A DNA stretch of 64,000 bases from Cyanobacteria bacterium REEB446 (GTDB taxonomy: Bacteria > Cyanobacteriota > Vampirovibrionia > LMEP-6097), in the NCBI GenBank assembly GCA_018970325.1, contig JAGWWP010000006.1, forward strand, positions 1-64,000, in the 5' to 3' direction. This document shows positions 48,029 to 58,324 of this stretch, piece after piece. Position numbers and translations under genes: made by a program. Below the pieces are notes generated by a model. That model was not told where the DNA came from, did not search any database, and was given only the letters and a program-made list of their open reading frames with translations. Position 1 is the first letter of the stretch. Each line of letters starts with the position of its first letter.

Positions 48029-49255
48029 CTACTTCTTAACCGCAAGCTTCTCAGCCTTAGAAACCACAGCATGCGTCTTCATCTGCATACCAAAAAGCTC
48101 AATAAACCCAACTGCTGACTGGTGATTAAACATATCACCTTTATCATAAGTCGCTAAACCTTTATCATAGAGCGAGAATGGTGATTTTCTTGAAGCTACA
48201 GTGATAGAACCCTTATATAATTTAAGTTCTATCTCACCAGTTACATGCTCTTGTGATTGATTTATAAAAGCATCCATGCAGTCTCTAAGTGGCTCAAACC
48301 AGAAACCTTGATAAATCATTTCTGAATACTTCTCGTCAAGCAGGTTTTTAAAGCTTTTCATATTTTTAGTCATCACTAAATACTCTAATTCTTTATGTGC
48401 TTTACCTAGAAGTACTGCTGCTGGAGCTTCATAGATCTCCCTAGACTTAATACCGACTACCCTATCTTCGATTTTATCGATACGCCCTATAGCATTATCA
48501 CCAGCGATTCTATTTAATTCTTCGACAAGCTCAATCGGTGCATAAGGTTTACCATTAACCGCTACTGGAATACCCTTCTCAAAAGAGATACGCACATACT
48601 CTGCTTTATCTGGAGCAGACTCTGGAGATTTAGTCATACCATAGACATCTTCTGGAGGCTCTACTGTAGCATCTTCCAAAATGCCACACTCAGCAGATCT
48701 GCCCCATAGATTTAGATCTATCGAATAAGGACTCTTCTTAGAAGTAGGCACTGGAATACCGTGTTTATCAGCATACTCAATACTTTCCTCTCTAGTCATA
48801 CCCCACTCTCTAGCTGGAGCGATGATTTTAAGGTTGGGATCTAAAGCCATGATAGAAAGATCGAATCTTACTTGATCATTACCCTTTCCAGTACAGCCAT
48901 GCGCGATAGCATCAGCTTTATATTCATGAGCTATATCGACTAAGATCTTAGCGATAAGCGGTCTTGCTAATGCTGTAGCTAAAGGATAATTTTCTTGATA
49001 ATTGGCGTTAGCCTTTAAAGCTCTGAAACAGAACTCTTCTATAAATTCTTGCTTAGCATCTATAACTCTACTTTCACTAGCTCCGATGGTAAGAGCTTTT
49101 GCCTGTATCTCTTCAAGCTCCTGTCCTTGACCTAAGTCTATCGCTACGCAAACGACCTCATTGCATTTATGTTCCAAGAGCCACTTTACAGCGACAGAAG
49201 TATCTAAACCTCCACTGTATGCAAGAACTACTTTATCGGCTATTTTTTTTGACAT
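48029..49255 (-). CDS. argG: argininosuccinate synthase
   Basis: KVVLAYSGGLDTSVAVKWL, HGCTGKGNDQVRFD, YSIDLNLWGRSAECGILED. Confidence 0.97.
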   Translation of the reverse strand: MSKKIADKVVLAYSGGLDTSVAVKWLLEHKCNEVVCVAIDLGQGQELEEIQAKALTIGASESRVIDAKQEFIEEFCFRALKANANYQENYPLATALARPLIAKILVDIAHEYKADAIAHGCTGKGNDQVRFDLSIMALDPNLKIIAPAREWGMTREESIEYADKHGIPVPTSKKSPYSIDLNLWGRSAECGILEDATVEPPEDVYGMTKSPESAPDKAEYVRISFEKGIPVAVNGKPYAPIELVEELNRIAGDNAIGRIDKIEDRVVGIKSREIYEAPAAVLLGKAHKELEYLVMTKNMKSFKNLLDEKYSEMIYQGFWFEPLRDCMDAFINQSQEHVTGEIELKLYKGSITVASRKSPFSLYDKGLATYDKGDMFNHQSAVGFIELFGMQMKTHAVVSKAEKLAVKK

Positions 49256-49367
49256 AATAAATTTTCGTTATTCCATATTTTAGCTTAATTTCAAGGTTAA
49301 GAATTGCTATTTCAAGCATTTTTCAGCGGATTGCTTAGGGATTTACCAGAATAAGTTAATATGCAAA

Positions 49368-50162
49368 TTACGCAAATGAATGTTCAAGCTGCAACTCACC
49401 ATTTAGCATACTAATACGATTGTGAGTCCCAATGTTTCCGATGGTTGAACCGTTTTTTTCCAGCGGCAAAACAAAAGACATTTTTTGTATGTGGCTAAAA
49501 TCATTTTTTTGCATCGTAGATCTTAAGAACCCAGCCAGTTCAGTGATTCCATTATGAGCACGAGAAACTCCCTGCTGATTTAAATATTTTTCAGCAAATT
49601 CATCTACTGGATCTATATAAATTATTATTTTAGGTTGACTTGATTTTTCTTCTACTCGTTCGCTTTGTTTTCCTAGTAACTCATTAACTAAACGCTTCAA
49701 TTCGTCACTAATGATGGAAGTTTTAGGTAGGTATTGAGAGCTTGCAAGAAGCTGCTCACTAAGCTGCAAATGGATAAAGGAAGAGCCTTGTTTTTCCGCC
49801 TGCTCTTTGAGCTCTCTAATTAAGGAGGCTTTTGGAATGTCTTCAGGACTGTAGACTGTCACACCATGTGTGTTATGTTTTGCCAAAGCGTCGGTAATCA
49901 CTTGACTCAAGGGATTGACAGCAGAAGTTTGAGGTCGCGAAATAGAATTATTCACCCCTCCTGCATCTTCTACCTTGGAGGCAAATTCTAGAATCTCCCG
50001 CCTTCTTGTTTGTTGCTGATTATTTACTGCTACCACGCTCAACAACGAATCTTGCGAACCAACAGCACCATAACTAGGTTTCTGTACTTGCCTCTCCCGA
50101 AAAAGCTTTGCCGCTCCATTTGCATCAGGGATACGAAAATTGTCATTACCTACCATAATCAC
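49368..50162 (-). CDS. hypothetical protein
   Basis: 264 aa ORF with good coding composition; no recognised family. Confidence 0.5.
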   Translation of the reverse strand: MIMVGNDNFRIPDANGAAKLFRERQVQKPSYGAVGSQDSLLSVVAVNNQQQTRRREILEFASKVEDAGGVNNSISRPQTSAVNPLSQVITDALAKHNTHGVTVYSPEDIPKASLIRELKEQAEKQGSSFIHLQLSEQLLASSQYLPKTSIISDELKRLVNELLGKQSERVEEKSSQPKIIIYIDPVDEFAEKYLNQQGVSRAHNGITELAGFLRSTMQKNDFSHIQKMSFVLPLEKNGSTIGNIGTHNRISMLNGELQLEHSFA

Positions 50163-50304
50163 AATTGTACATACGGATCAAAATAATTACAAGGTTTTAT
50201 TCATTTCTAGGGGGATAGGGGATTACGAAAATAAATTTTCAGGCTAGCAGGCTTAGTATAAGATTAAAAAATATTTGAAAGCTTGAATTAAAGCCACTGA
50301 GCTA

Positions 50305-51198
50305 ATGAACATGAAAACTAAAACACTCAATTTAATAGATCTCTACAGATACAGAAAAGATTTCATCTGGGGTAAAGACTATTACGCTAGCATAGAAGAC
50401 AATCGAGTAGTCTCATCCATCCTTTACAGTAAGTATCTAGAAGCCAAAAAAGCACTGGAGCTGCATGAATTCGACACGAATCATGAAGAACTTTTAAAAG
50501 ATTTCATCTCCCATTTCAGTCTTAAAGAAGATATCTATTATTTCATTAGCAAGCTCACAGAGAGTGATCAAGTAAATGAAATTAGCTTCCTGCAAGCACA
50601 AGGCTTCCGCAGGCTCACTCGTGAATACCTTTTTGAATATAGAGAATTTAAAACTACCAGCCTAGATACAGTAAGTATCCTCTGTGAAACAGCGACTAAT
50701 AAAGACATAAAGCATATGATACAAATCTGCAAATACGCACAGCCAATAGAGTTTAGAGATTATTTATTTCACTACCCTGATTTCTTCAAGGACAGATTAG
50801 ATAACACCTACGTTTTCCACTCTGCAAGCAACCCTGAAAATATCTTAGGTTATGCCTGCAAGATAGATCCAGAGAAAAATATTTTTGAATTTATAGTGCC
50901 GCCCACTCAAGCACTGTCTTTCATAAGTTTCCTAGTAACTTTCGTTGACAAATATATACATTTTGAGAAGAACGAGAATTTCAGTTTTATAGTAAATGAA
51001 AATATTAAAGATTCCCTAGACGAGGTTCAAGAAAAATTCAAATTAAAGCAAGTTAAACAAGTGCTCATACAAGAAGCAAAAAATAGAGACAAAGTAAAAC
51101 TCTTAAAACAGTGGGGTAATAAAATTCAGATCCCCGTGCCCAATGGGCAAGTCAGTAACAAGTCTAAAATTATAGATGGCACTAAAACTGTTAAGTAA
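50305..51198 (+). CDS. hypothetical protein (possibly acetyltransferase-like)
   Basis: 297 aa ORF; QAQGFRRLTREYLFEYREF is GNAT-reminiscent only. Confidence 0.5.
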   Translation: MNMKTKTLNLIDLYRYRKDFIWGKDYYASIEDNRVVSSILYSKYLEAKKALELHEFDTNHEELLKDFISHFSLKEDIYYFISKLTESDQVNEISFLQAQGFRRLTREYLFEYREFKTTSLDTVSILCETATNKDIKHMIQICKYAQPIEFRDYLFHYPDFFKDRLDNTYVFHSASNPENILGYACKIDPEKNIFEFIVPPTQALSFISFLVTFVDKYIHFEKNENFSFIVNENIKDSLDEVQEKFKLKQVKQVLIQEAKNRDKVKLLKQWGNKIQIPVPNGQVSNKSKIIDGTKTVK

Positions 51199-52119
51199 GT
51201 CCATCGGCAGCTCTGCATTTAAAGAAGTTCCTATCCACAGTTCCTCTAAATCTTTAAAACAGCCTGCTAAATGCAGTTGGTAAAACATTCTTTCCATCTT
51301 ATACAAAGGCTCATTACACTCTTCCAAAAAAAGTACTTTCCCCTTCAAATCAGGCATATAAGCTGTACCCAGAAGACTACAAAAGACCGAAAGATTAGCA
51401 CCAATAATATAATTAGAGACCTTATTAGAAGAAGTATTAAGAAATAGCTTACGCAATATATTTAAATAATTTCTATTTATATTAGATTCTGAGTTGCTTA
51501 AAGATTCTTCTGTACGTGGTGCATACTGTCCAAGCTCACTAAATTTTATTAACTGTTCAAGAAAAGCTTTCCTAAACTCTAACGGAGAGGGTTTCTCTGC
51601 AAGAATCATTTTTCCATTTTCAGAGACATTAACCTCTTTTATTAAAGAGACAAATAATTCAAAGATTTTTTTATTTACAGAACTAGCTTCTGAAATCTTC
51701 TCTAAATCATCAAACCAAGATGCCATCTCAAAGAGCATCGGCGAATGATAAAAAGGAATAGGCTCTAAATTCAAGTCATTAGCTTTACGATTAAAAGCAA
51801 GTGCAAGAGTCGTCAAATCGCTATAAGCCAGTATGGGTTTGGAATCTGCTTTTAAAATCTTTTCATAATCGAAATGCTCTAAAAGCTCTATACATCCAGC
51901 TCCACCTCGTACTGAGAGTATCAGAGACGTTTCTTTATTTAAATAAGCATCTGTGAATTCCGGTACTCGCTCACTTACGGATCTTTTATCTAAACTAAAT
52001 ATTTCATCATTATAAACAGGCTCTAAGCCAAGTGAACGTAAATATCCTAAAGACTTATCTAGCTGTACTAACTGCTCTTCTGTTATTGGAGATGAAATAG
52101 AAATTAGAGAAATTTTCAT
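51103..52119 (-). CDS. peptidase S66 / LD-carboxypeptidase family protein
   Basis: LILSVRGGAGCIELLEHFDYEKI, PILAYSDLTTLALAF, LFLEECNEPLYKMERMFYQLHLAG, LPIGHGDLNFITPL. Confidence 0.87.
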   Translation of the reverse strand: MKISLISISSPITEEQLVQLDKSLGYLRSLGLEPVYNDEIFSLDKRSVSERVPEFTDAYLNKETSLILSVRGGAGCIELLEHFDYEKILKADSKPILAYSDLTTLALAFNRKANDLNLEPIPFYHSPMLFEMASWFDDLEKISEASSVNKKIFELFVSLIKEVNVSENGKMILAEKPSPLEFRKAFLEQLIKFSELGQYAPRTEESLSNSESNINRNYLNILRKLFLNTSSNKVSNYIIGANLSVFCSLLGTAYMPDLKGKVLFLEECNEPLYKMERMFYQLHLAGCFKDLEELWIGTSLNAELPMDLLNSFSAIYNFRLVTDLPIGHGDLNFITPLF

Positions 52120-52219
52120 TAGTTAAAACCAGAGTTCCTATATTTAGAAACTTATCCCTAGGGACTGTTGCAGATTATAACAGTGAATAAAAAAAATAAA
52201 AATGGCAAGCTCGATCCTT

Positions 52220-52281
52220 TTGAGAATAGTTCTCAAGAAGCTTCTGTCCACCTTAATCTTGATAAAATACTAAAGATTAAG
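52220..52281. promoter_or_regulatory. two dyads upstream of the Rrf2 regulator
   Basis: TTGAGAA-TAG-TTCTCAA (52220-52236) and CTTAATCTT-N12-AAGATTAAG (52252-52281). Confidence 0.6.
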
Positions 52282-52283
52282 AT

Positions 52284-52766
52284 ATGAAGATCTCCGCCAA
52301 TGAAGAATACGGTCTAAGAATCATACTGAGAGTAGCTTTACTTGAAACGGCATCGCCATTAAAATTAGTTAGCTTAAGTCAAATCGCAGAAGCTGAGGGG
52401 ATTACACCTGAATATGCTGCCTCCATCATTACTCTATTGCGCAATGGTGAACTTATAGAAAGTATTAGAGGAAAGAACGGTGGTTACAAATTAGCCAGAA
52501 ACCCCAAAGATATTACTCTCTACAATGTCGTTAGTACCCTAAGTGAAAAAATTTTCCCATCTAGTTTCTGTGATTCTCATGCTGGAGTTTTAGAAAGATG
52601 CATGCACGATTCAAGCTGCTCGATAAGACCTGTCTGGCATTACATTACGAGCTTACTAGATCAACTATTCAGTCGAATCACTTTAGCAGAGCTGATGCAA
52701 ACAGAAAGCAGCGTAAAAGATTTAGTGAACAATAGCATGGCAGATGTTATGGAGATGATCAGGTAA
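52284..52766 (+). CDS. Rrf2/IscR family regulator
   Basis: MKISANEEYGLRIILRVA, SLSQIAEAEGITPEYAASIITLLRNGELIESIRGKNGGYKLAR; Cys-containing FCDSHAGVLERCMHDSSCSIRPVW. Confidence 0.9.
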   Translation: MKISANEEYGLRIILRVALLETASPLKLVSLSQIAEAEGITPEYAASIITLLRNGELIESIRGKNGGYKLARNPKDITLYNVVSTLSEKIFPSSFCDSHAGVLERCMHDSSCSIRPVWHYITSLLDQLFSRITLAELMQTESSVKDLVNNSMADVMEMIR

Positions 52767-52774
52767 GCTAAATT

Positions 52775-54223
52775 ATGGAAACTAAAAGTAATTCTATTCT
52801 TGAAAACCTTAACTCCCAAGAGTATAAATATGGCTTCACTACTGAACTTGAAACAGACTCTTTCCCAAAAGGTTTATCAGAAGAAGTAATTAGTAAAATT
52901 TCCCAAATTAAAAACGAACCTGAGTTCATGCTCGAATTCAGACTTAAAGCCTATAAAGCTTTCTTGAAAATGAGTGAGCCAGAGTGGGCTTTATTAAACT
53001 ACCCAAAGATAGACTTGCAGGATGTCATTTACTATTCAGCGCCTAAGAAAAAAACAGGAAAAGACAGTCTTGATGAAGTAGACCCAGAGATACTTAAGAC
53101 TTATGAGAAACTTGGTATCCCCATAGGCGAGCAGAAAAGACTAGAAGGCATCGCCGTAGATGCAATATTTGACAGCGTTTCTGTAGCCAACACACATAAA
53201 AAAGCCTTAGCTGAAATAGGCATAATATTCTGTTCTATATCTGAAGCTATACAAGAGCATCCAGACTTAATAAAAAAATATATCGGCTCAGTAGTGCCTC
53301 ACACTGATAATTACTTCGCAGCACTTAACAGTGCCGTCTTTAGCGATGGCACTTTCATCTACATACCAGCGAACACTAAATGTCCACTTGAGCTTTCTAC
53401 GAATTTCAGAATTAATACTAAAGGCTCTGGTCAATTTGAAAGGACACTTATAATCTGCGATGATAACAGCTATGTATCTTACCTAGAAGGCTGCACAGCA
53501 CCAGCTTTTGACGAAAATCAATTGCACGCAGCAGTCGTAGAATTAGTTACTTTAGATAATTCGGAAATTAAATATTCTACAGTTCAGAACTGGTATGCTG
53601 GAGACGAAAACGGGAAAGGTGGGATCTACAACTTCGTTACCAAGCGTGGCAAATGTGCTGGGAAAAATTCTAAAATCTCTTGGACACAAGTAGAGACGGG
53701 CTCTGCCATTACTTGGAAATATCCTAGCTGTATCTTACTTGGCGATAACAGCATCGGGGAATTTTATTCAGTCGCTTTAACGAATAATATGCAACAAGCT
53801 GATACCGGAACTAAAATGATACATATCGGTAAAAATACTAAATCTACCATTATCAGTAAAGGCATCTCAGCAGGTAAATCTTCCAACACCTACAGAGGTT
53901 TAGTGAAGATGGGGGAAAGAGCTAAAGGAGCTAGAAATTATACCCAGTGTGACTCTATGTTGATTGGCTCGCACTGTAGAGCAAGTACAGTCCCTTACAT
54001 CGAAGTAGAAGGAAATTCAAACCGTGTTGAACACGAAGCTTCCACTTCTAAAATATCTGAAGAGCAGCTTTTCTATTTACAACAACGTGGCATAAGCTTA
54101 GAATCTGCGATAGCCCTTATTATTAGTGGGTTTTGCAAAGATGTATTTAAAGAACTACCTGGTGAATTTGCAGCAGAAGCAAATCAGTTGATGTCTTTAA
54201 AGCTAGAAAACAGCGTCGGCTAG
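52775..54223 (+). CDS. sufB: Fe-S cluster assembly protein SufB
   Basis: [63 protein letters not shown]. Confidence 0.97.
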   Translation: METKSNSILENLNSQEYKYGFTTELETDSFPKGLSEEVISKISQIKNEPEFMLEFRLKAYKAFLKMSEPEWALLNYPKIDLQDVIYYSAPKKKTGKDSLDEVDPEILKTYEKLGIPIGEQKRLEGIAVDAIFDSVSVANTHKKALAEIGIIFCSISEAIQEHPDLIKKYIGSVVPHTDNYFAALNSAVFSDGTFIYIPANTKCPLELSTNFRINTKGSGQFERTLIICDDNSYVSYLEGCTAPAFDENQLHAAVVELVTLDNSEIKYSTVQNWYAGDENGKGGIYNFVTKRGKCAGKNSKISWTQVETGSAITWKYPSCILLGDNSIGEFYSVALTNNMQQADTGTKMIHIGKNTKSTIISKGISAGKSSNTYRGLVKMGERAKGARNYTQCDSMLIGSHCRASTVPYIEVEGNSNRVEHEASTSKISEEQLFYLQQRGISLESAIALIISGFCKDVFKELPGEFAAEANQLMSLKLENSVG

Positions 54224-54284
54224 AGTAAAATTAAGAAAATAAATTTTCAAGTAAAACAAAAACAGGAAAGATAAAAATAGAGCA

Positions 54285-55049
54285 ATGACAGAAACAATAC
54301 TAGAAGTAAAAAATCTCGAAGCCAATCTAGAAGACGGTGATAAAATCCTAAAAGGTCTTAATCTCACAATTAAAGCAGGCGAAGTGCATGCCATCATGGG
54401 ACCTAACGGCTCTGGGAAAAGTACTTTATCTAAAATACTCTCTGGGCATCCAGCCTACAAGGTTTCCAGTGGTTCTATGAATTTCCTTGGGCAAGATTTA
54501 AACGAATTAGAAGCTAACGAAAGAGCTAACCTAGGACTGTTTTTAGCCTTCCAATACCCTCTAGAAATAGCTGGTGTAAACAATCTTGAATTTCTAAGAA
54601 TGGCGTATAACTCTAAACAAAAATATCAGGGACTAGAAGAGGCTGATCCACTCGACTTTGATGATCTCGTAGAAAGCAAACTAGAAATACTTAGCATGAA
54701 GAATGATTTCCTAAATCGCAATCTAAATGAAGGTTTCTCTGGCGGAGAGAAGAAAAAAAATGAAATTCTCCAGATGTTAATTTTAGAACCGAAATTAGTG
54801 GTTCTAGATGAAATAGATTCTGGTTTAGATATAGATGCTCTCAAAGCAGTAGCAAACGGCATCAACGCCTACAAAAACGCTGGCAATGCAATATTAATGA
54901 TAACTCACTACCAAAGGCTCCTAGACTATGTAGTACCAGACCAAGTGCACGTACTTAGCGAAGGTAGAATAGTTCTATCAGGGAAAGCTGATCTTGCTTT
55001 AGAGTTAGAGAAAAAGGGATATGACATTTTAAATGCCAAACTTAGCTGA
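54285..55049 (+). CDS. sufC: Fe-S cluster assembly ATPase SufC
   Basis: GPNGSGKSTLSKILSGHP, GFSGGEKKKNEILQML, LDEIDSGLDIDALK. Confidence 0.97.
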   Translation: MTETILEVKNLEANLEDGDKILKGLNLTIKAGEVHAIMGPNGSGKSTLSKILSGHPAYKVSSGSMNFLGQDLNELEANERANLGLFLAFQYPLEIAGVNNLEFLRMAYNSKQKYQGLEEADPLDFDDLVESKLEILSMKNDFLNRNLNEGFSGGEKKKNEILQMLILEPKLVVLDEIDSGLDIDALKAVANGINAYKNAGNAILMITHYQRLLDYVVPDQVHVLSEGRIVLSGKADLALELEKKGYDILNAKLS

Positions 55050-56400
55050 AAGAAATAAAAATGAAATAGAGTTTATTGAGCAGATCTTCAGAGCAAGTTC
55101 TAGCATGCTCTCTAGGATTCCAAATATCAGAACTCGCCAAGAAACTGCAATTAAAAGGGTAACTGAACTTGGTTTCCCACAGAAAAGTTCAGAGGACTGG
55201 AAATATTATGATTCTCAGCCAATATTAGAAAATTTCTTTACATTAGATATTTGTGAAATTAATAAGCTTGATAAAGAAATTATCCGCAAACACCGATTCC
55301 CAGAATGCTCTGAGAATCTACTAGTTACAGTAAATGGTCATTTTTCCAAGGAACTGTCTAGCACTAGCCTCGCTAATAAGAATATCTCTATCATAGATTT
55401 CAATGACCCTGAGCAATTAAAAACCCACCCTCAAGAAGAAGAGATTATTAATCAATACTTTGCCTACAAAATCAATCAAGAAAAGAGTTTCTTTAAAGCA
55501 TGTAACACCGCTTTAATGAGCAATGGCTTCTTACTTAGCGTACCAGATGACACTGAAATCCAAGAAACCATACAAATCCTACATTTTTCCAACGAGAGCT
55601 GTTTTAATCAAACCCGCTCTTTGATTCATCTTGGCAAAAATGCCAAACTCAAAATCATAGTCAGCTACATAGGTCTAGCTAATAACCATTTCGTAAATAA
55701 TGCCGTAGTAGAGCTAATTCTCTCAGAGGGTGCCTATTTTAAACTAGATAAAATCCAAGATGATACACAGCAAGGGATTTTACTCTATGATCTTTACGCA
55801 AGATTAATGAAAAATAGTAACTTTGAATATAATTCTCTAGATTTAAAAGCTAATCATTCACGAGATAATATAAAAGTAGATTTACTAGAACCTGGTGCAC
55901 ATAGTGATTTAAGTGGTTTCTATATATTAAACAAGGATAGAAAAGCACACAATATAATCAAAGTAAACCATCTAGCTCCCAACTGCACTAGCAATCAACT
56001 ATACAAAGGTATAATTTCAGACTCTGCAAGAGCAGAATTTAACGGTGAAATAAATGTTAGTGAAGGTGCTAATGGCACCAATGCTACGCAGCTAAATAAA
56101 AATCTTCTACTTTCTCATAATGCTCATATAGATTCTAGACCACAGTTAAGCATATTAGCCGACGATGTGAAATGCTCACACGGCTCTACAGTAGGGGAAC
56201 TCGACGAAGATGAAATTTTCTACCTGCTTAGTCGTGGCATAAAAAAAGATGATGCTCTTGCGATGCTTACCCTGAGTTTCTGTGAAGAGATCATACAGAA
56301 AGTCACCATAGATAGCGCAAAGCAACACATACGTAACCTAACTTTAGAAAACTTAGACACTAAAATACATACAGCAAATACTGTACATAAATTGAAATAA
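55033..56400 (+). CDS. sufD: Fe-S cluster assembly protein SufD
   Basis: QKSSEDWKYYDSQPIL; C-terminal SRPQLSILADDVKCSHGSTVGELDEDEIFYLLSRG; overlaps sufC. Confidence 0.94.
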   Translation: MPNLAERNKNEIEFIEQIFRASSSMLSRIPNIRTRQETAIKRVTELGFPQKSSEDWKYYDSQPILENFFTLDICEINKLDKEIIRKHRFPECSENLLVTVNGHFSKELSSTSLANKNISIIDFNDPEQLKTHPQEEEIINQYFAYKINQEKSFFKACNTALMSNGFLLSVPDDTEIQETIQILHFSNESCFNQTRSLIHLGKNAKLKIIVSYIGLANNHFVNNAVVELILSEGAYFKLDKIQDDTQQGILLYDLYARLMKNSNFEYNSLDLKANHSRDNIKVDLLEPGAHSDLSGFYILNKDRKAHNIIKVNHLAPNCTSNQLYKGIISDSARAEFNGEINVSEGANGTNATQLNKNLLLSHNAHIDSRPQLSILADDVKCSHGSTVGELDEDEIFYLLSRGIKKDDALAMLTLSFCEEIIQKVTIDSAKQHIRNLTLENLDTKIHTANTVHKLK

Positions 56401-56411
56401 GAGAAACCATT

Positions 56412-57662
56412 ATGAGCAGCAGTACTAAAATTAAAATCCCAGCGAAACTAGATTTAATTAAAATCAGACAAGATTTTCCTATATTAGATTCCAGCATTAA
56501 TGGTAAAAAATTAATCTACTTAGATAATGCTGCTACTACCCATAAACCTCTCTGTACTATAAATCGCATGAGAGATTTTATGCTAAATGAAAACGGTACT
56601 GTGAGAAGAGGGCTTTATAGTCTTTCTATTAATTCCACTAAAGCTTTTGATGAAGCTAGAGAAAGAGTAGCGAAATTCATTAATGCGAAATCCTACTCTG
56701 AAATAGTGTTCACGCGAGGTAGCACCGAAAGTATAAACCTCGTCGCTTACAGCTTTTCATCTGCCTTCATAGAAGCAGGAGACAGCATCTTAATTTCAGG
56801 ACTGGAACATCACGCAAATATAGTCCCTTGGCAGCTTCAAGCAGAAAAAATCGGAGCTAAAATTTTAGTTATTCCAGTACTTGAGAATGGTGAATTAGAT
56901 CAAGAAGCCTTTAGCAAATTAATTAAAACTCCAGGACTTAAGATACTGGCTTTAACTCATATCTCTAATTCGATTGGAACTATAAACCCAATAAAAGAAA
57001 TGATTAAGTCTGCTCACGCAGAAGGAGTTAAGGTATTAATAGACGGAGCCCAATCTGCTGGTCACTTTAAAGTAGATATGCAAGATTTAGATGCAGATTT
57101 TTTTGTATTCTCTGGTCATAAAATCTTTGGACCCACTGGCGTAGGAATACTGTATGGGAAATATGATCTACTCGAAATTATGCCTCCTTATCAAGGTGGT
57201 GGTGAAATGATAGAAAAAGTCACTTTCGAGAAGACCACTTTTACCACTCCACCACACCGTTTTGAGGCTGGCACACCAGCTATCGCAGAAGTCATAGGAC
57301 TAGCAAGTTCCATAAACTATTTAGAGAATATCGGCTTAGACCTAATCTCTGACTATGAAAATGAATTACTAAACTATGCTACTGCTCGCATTAAGAACTT
57401 TAAAAACATAAATATTATCGGTGATGCAAAAAATAAAGCATCTTTAATCTCTTTCACCTCAGATCTTGCAGAAGCCTTTGACATTGGTACTTTAATTAAC
57501 GAATATGGTGTAGCGATAAGAGTCGGACATCACTGCGCGCAACCTGTTATGCAAAGGTTTGGAGTAAGCTCTACAGCAAGAGCTTCTTTTGCGTTTTATA
57601 ATACTAAAGAAGATATAGACTCTTTCTTCATAGCCCTAGAAAAAGTTTTAGCGATATTTTAA
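56412..57662 (+). CDS. sufS: cysteine desulfurase SufS
   Basis: YLDNAATTHKP, GLEHHANIVPWQ, FSGHKIFGPTGVGILYG, RVGHHCAQPVMQRFGV. Confidence 0.96.
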   Translation: MSSSTKIKIPAKLDLIKIRQDFPILDSSINGKKLIYLDNAATTHKPLCTINRMRDFMLNENGTVRRGLYSLSINSTKAFDEARERVAKFINAKSYSEIVFTRGSTESINLVAYSFSSAFIEAGDSILISGLEHHANIVPWQLQAEKIGAKILVIPVLENGELDQEAFSKLIKTPGLKILALTHISNSIGTINPIKEMIKSAHAEGVKVLIDGAQSAGHFKVDMQDLDADFFVFSGHKIFGPTGVGILYGKYDLLEIMPPYQGGGEMIEKVTFEKTTFTTPPHRFEAGTPAIAEVIGLASSINYLENIGLDLISDYENELLNYATARIKNFKNINIIGDAKNKASLISFTSDLAEAFDIGTLINEYGVAIRVGHHCAQPVMQRFGVSSTARASFAFYNTKEDIDSFFIALEKVLAIF

Positions 57663-57677
57663 AAAGGAAAATCCACT

Positions 57678-57917
57678 ATGATAAGCGAACAAGAAATAGA
57701 AACAATGATAAAACAAGAACTTAAGGTTGAAACCCTTATAGTCAATGACTTAAGCGCGGGCAGTCATAATCACTGGGAGATAGAAATTAAAACACCAGAG
57801 TTTAATAATATTCCCAAAATTAAACAGCATAGAAAAATCTATGAAATTTTAAAAGAGCCGTTAGCTAGTGAAGCGATACACGCACTCATGATTAAATCTA
57901 GCGGCACTGAAAACTAA
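57678..57917 (+). CDS. BolA family protein
   Basis: SAGSHNHWEIEIKTPEFNNIPKIKQHRKIYEILKEPLASEAIHALMIKS. Confidence 0.85.
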   Translation: MISEQEIETMIKQELKVETLIVNDLSAGSHNHWEIEIKTPEFNNIPKIKQHRKIYEILKEPLASEAIHALMIKSSGTEN

Positions 57918-57954
57918 AGAAGCCATTTTAATAATAAAAACAAAGGAGCAAAAT

Positions 57955-58293
57955 ATGCAAATCGGCAACACAACACAAGGCGAACTTCCAGCGGAATTAA
58001 AAGAAAAAATCGACACTATTCTAGCTAAAGATAAAATAGTCCTATTCATGAAAGGGGATAGATTCCAGCCACAGTGCGGTTTTTCAGATGCCGTAGTAAA
58101 AGTACTAAACTTTCATGATAGCGAATATGCGACTTATGACGTACTCTCTAACCCAGATCTAAGAGCTGGAATGAAAATTTACTCTGAATGGGCAACTTTT
58201 CCACAACTTTACGTGAACAAGGAATTTATCGGTGGCTGTGACATCATCATGGAAATGCACCAAAACAGTGAAATGGCTGCGATTCTAAAATAA
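57955..58293 (+). CDS. grxD: monothiol glutaredoxin (Grx4/GrxD type)
   Basis: DKIVLFMKGDRFQPQCGFSDAVVKVLN (CGFS), WATFPQLYVNKEFIGGCDIIMEMHQ. Confidence 0.94.
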   Translation: MQIGNTTQGELPAELKEKIDTILAKDKIVLFMKGDRFQPQCGFSDAVVKVLNFHDSEYATYDVLSNPDLRAGMKIYSEWATFPQLYVNKEFIGGCDIIMEMHQNSEMAAILK

Positions 58294-58324
58294 TTACCAA
58301 AAACAAAAAGCTATAATCAAAACC

